From an uncultured Collinsella sp. (lineage in GTDB: Bacteria > Actinomycetota > Coriobacteriia > Coriobacteriales > Coriobacteriaceae), in assembly GCA_958433005.1 (NCBI GenBank), contig CAUAWV010000028.1:1-30499 (forward strand): a stretch of 30,499 nt of DNA, written 5' to 3'. Numbering within the stretch: position 1 is the first letter of the stretch; each line of letters begins with the position of its first letter. Both the position numbers and the translations under genes were made by a program. Of the stretch, positions 29,227-30,499 are shown piece after piece. The notes below the pieces were generated by a model. The model was given only the letters and a program-made list of their open reading frames with translations. It did not search any database and was not told the DNA's origin.

Positions 29227-30499
29227 ATGGCCCAAACAAAGCAAGGTGGTATCGCACTCAGGCAGTGGCTCCCGCTTATCGGGCTCGCCTGCTGTGCGTT
29301 CGTGTTCAACACGTCGGAGTTCATGCCCATCGGCCTTCTGACTGATATCGCCGCGTCGTTCTCGCTCACCGAGGCCCAGGCAGGCATCATGATCTCGGTC
29401 TATGCTTGGGGCGTCATGCTGCTGTCGCTGCCACTCATGGTGTTTGCCTCGCGCTTTGAGTTCAAGCGTATGCTGCTCGGCGTGCTCGCCGTGTTTTCTC
29501 TGGGTCAGTTCCTGTCCGCTGTGGCACCGACATATCCCATCCTGGTCTGTGCGCGCCTGGTGGTCGCTTGCGCACATGCCGTGTTCTGGTCGGTCGCCTC
29601 GATTATGGCCTCGCGCCTGGTCGACAGTCGCCACGGGGCGCTCGCCATTAGCATGATCGCCACGGGCTCGTCCATCGCGCAGATCTTTGGCCTGCCGATC
29701 GGCCGCGCCATCGGACTGGCCGTGGGCTGGCGCATGACATTCGCCGCGGTCGGGGCCCTCTCGGCTGTCGCGGTTGTCTACCAGGCCGCGGTGTTCCCGG
29801 CCATGCCGGCGGGCGAGCGCTTTACCGTCAAACAGCTGCCCGAGCTGCTCAAGAACCCGTTCCTGATTGCGCTCTACGCGGTCACGGTCTTTATGGCGAC
29901 CGGCTATTATGCGGGTTACAGCTATATCGAGCCGTTCCTGGCGCAGGTCGCGCACGTCGACGCAAGCGCTATTACCATGACGCTGACGGCGTTTGGCTGC
30001 TCTGGTCTGCTCGGAAGCTGGCTGTTTGGCCGCCTGTTCGATGGGCATCGCTTCCCGTTCTTGGCTATCACGCTCTCCGGCGTGCCGGTGGCTCTGCTGC
30101 TCGTGGGTCCGGTCGCATTGTCGCTCGTCGCCGTTCTCGCTGTTTGCGCGCTATGGGGCTGCTGCGCCACGGCCTTTAACGTGGCGTTCCAAGCCGAGCT
30201 CATCAAGTACACACCGGCGGATTCGTCGGCCGTCGCCATGTCGATCTTCTCGGGCCTGTTCAACCTGGGTATCGGCACGGGCACCGCAATCGGTGGCGCC
30301 GTGGTTTCGGGTCCCGGTATCGCTTGGATTGGCTTCGCGGGCGGGGCGATTACCGTCGTGGGCGTCATCCTCGCCATCACCGTGCTGTTCCCGGCCATAC
30401 GCCGTGCAAAGCCCGTCCGTCGCCTAATCACGTCCCCCCATCAGTTGCGGGGGGAGAGTTTGGGGTTATTGGCAGTTTTTGGGCCGAAAAGAAACAATA
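29227..30499 (+). CDS. MFS transporter, SotB-like (open at window end)
   Basis: This exporter of the drug/sugar DHA1 group has at least 424 residues visible with about twelve hydrophobic segments. The start ATG 29227 has GGAGAGG nine bases upstream. The sequence closely follows E. coli SotB: CAFVFNTSEFMPIGLLTDIA, AGIMISVYAWGVMLLSLPLM, then ARLVVACAHAVFWSV, ATGSSIAQIFGLPIGRAIGL and YYAGYSYIEPFLAQVAH. The C-terminal AMSIFSGLFNLGIGTGTAIG also matches. SotB exports sugars such as arabinose and IPTG; here the substrate is unknown. The transporter core should end near 30415, but the frame stays open to the window edge through a GC hairpin, which is unexpected (see finding). Confidence 0.9.
   Translation, partial: MAQTKQGGIALRQWLPLIGLACCAFVFNTSEFMPIGLLTDIAASFSLTEAQAGIMISVYAWGVMLLSLPLMVFASRFEFKRMLLGVLAVFSLGQFLSAVAPTYPILVCARLVVACAHAVFWSVASIMASRLVDSRHGALAISMIATGSSIAQIFGLPIGRAIGLAVGWRMTFAAVGALSAVAVVYQAAVFPAMPAGERFTVKQLPELLKNPFLIALYAVTVFMATGYYAGYSYIEPFLAQVAHVDASAITMTLTAFGCSGLLGSWLFGRLFDGHRFPFLAITLSGVPVALLLVGPVALSLVAVLAVCALWGCCATAFNVAFQAELIKYTPADSSAVAMSIFSGLFNLGIGTGTAIGGAVVSGPGIAWIGFAGGAITVVGVILAITVLFPAIRRAKPVRRLITSPHQLRGESLGLLAVFGPKRNN

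Noticed and set aside
1..30499. CRISPR arrays, tRNA or rRNA genes, phage genes, insertion sequences.
   Set aside because: I looked for regularly spaced repeats, cloverleaf segments, integrases and transposases and saw none. The repeats present are hairpin-type or a degenerate tandem array without spacers.

Overview
The window looks like a piece of a high-GC Coriobacteriia genome, most likely Collinsella or a close relative. This rests on a GC-rich coding bias, the secE-nusG-rplK-rplA order, several short dispersed hairpin repeats between genes, and a gut-type gene set: PTS sugar uptake, GH4 hydrolase, FeoA-FeoB fusion, and methylarginine use. Genus is an inference from recognition, not from a database search.

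Layout. 1-2275 (+): translation and secretion operon secE (partial), nusG, rplK, rplA, closed by a terminator. 2281-3800 (+): remains of a leucine biosynthesis operon. A leucine-rich leader peptide and a complete-looking transcription attenuator still stand in front of a dead leuA'-'leuB scar that has a lost start codon, an in-frame stop, a changed catalytic residue and a large internal deletion. 3826-6045: covarying tandem hairpins and direct repeat copies around an ECF sigma/anti-sigma pair (-). 6056-8685 (-): a two-gene unit with an unusual ParB-like plus BMP-type ligand-binding fusion and a metallophosphoesterase. 8780-9547 (-): MscS-type channel. 9883-12778 (-): ABC importer of the TrpXYZ/DUF534 type, with a WYL-like regulator upstream (12939-13724). 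13974-16120 (-): asnS and a stand-alone PTS EIIA-Glc. 16365-17267 (+): alpha/beta hydrolase. 17267-17530: dense secondary structure, a candidate RNA. 17540-20794: GntR regulator divergent from a dimethylargininase gene and an APC amino acid permease. 20795-21429: terminator, a degenerate 61-bp tandem repeat, and the feo promoter. 21430-23790 (+): FeoA-FeoB fusion. 24105-28133: PTS EIICB, RpiR regulator (-) and GH4 phospho-glycosidase. 28224-29051 (+): an unrecognised membrane protein. 29227-end (+): SotB-like MFS exporter.

How the genes may work together. The permease and dimethylargininase could import and hydrolyse methylarginines to citrulline and dimethylamine under the GntR regulator, which has a palindrome in the divergent promoter region. 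The EIICB protein has no EIIA domain, so the EIIA-Glc encoded 8 kb away could phosphorylate it; the GH4 enzyme would then cleave the imported phospho-disaccharide, with the RpiR protein as sensor. The most unfamiliar unit is the ParB-like/BMP fusion with its phosphoesterase. The clearest regulatory find is the leucine attenuator, apparently orphaned by decay of its operon.
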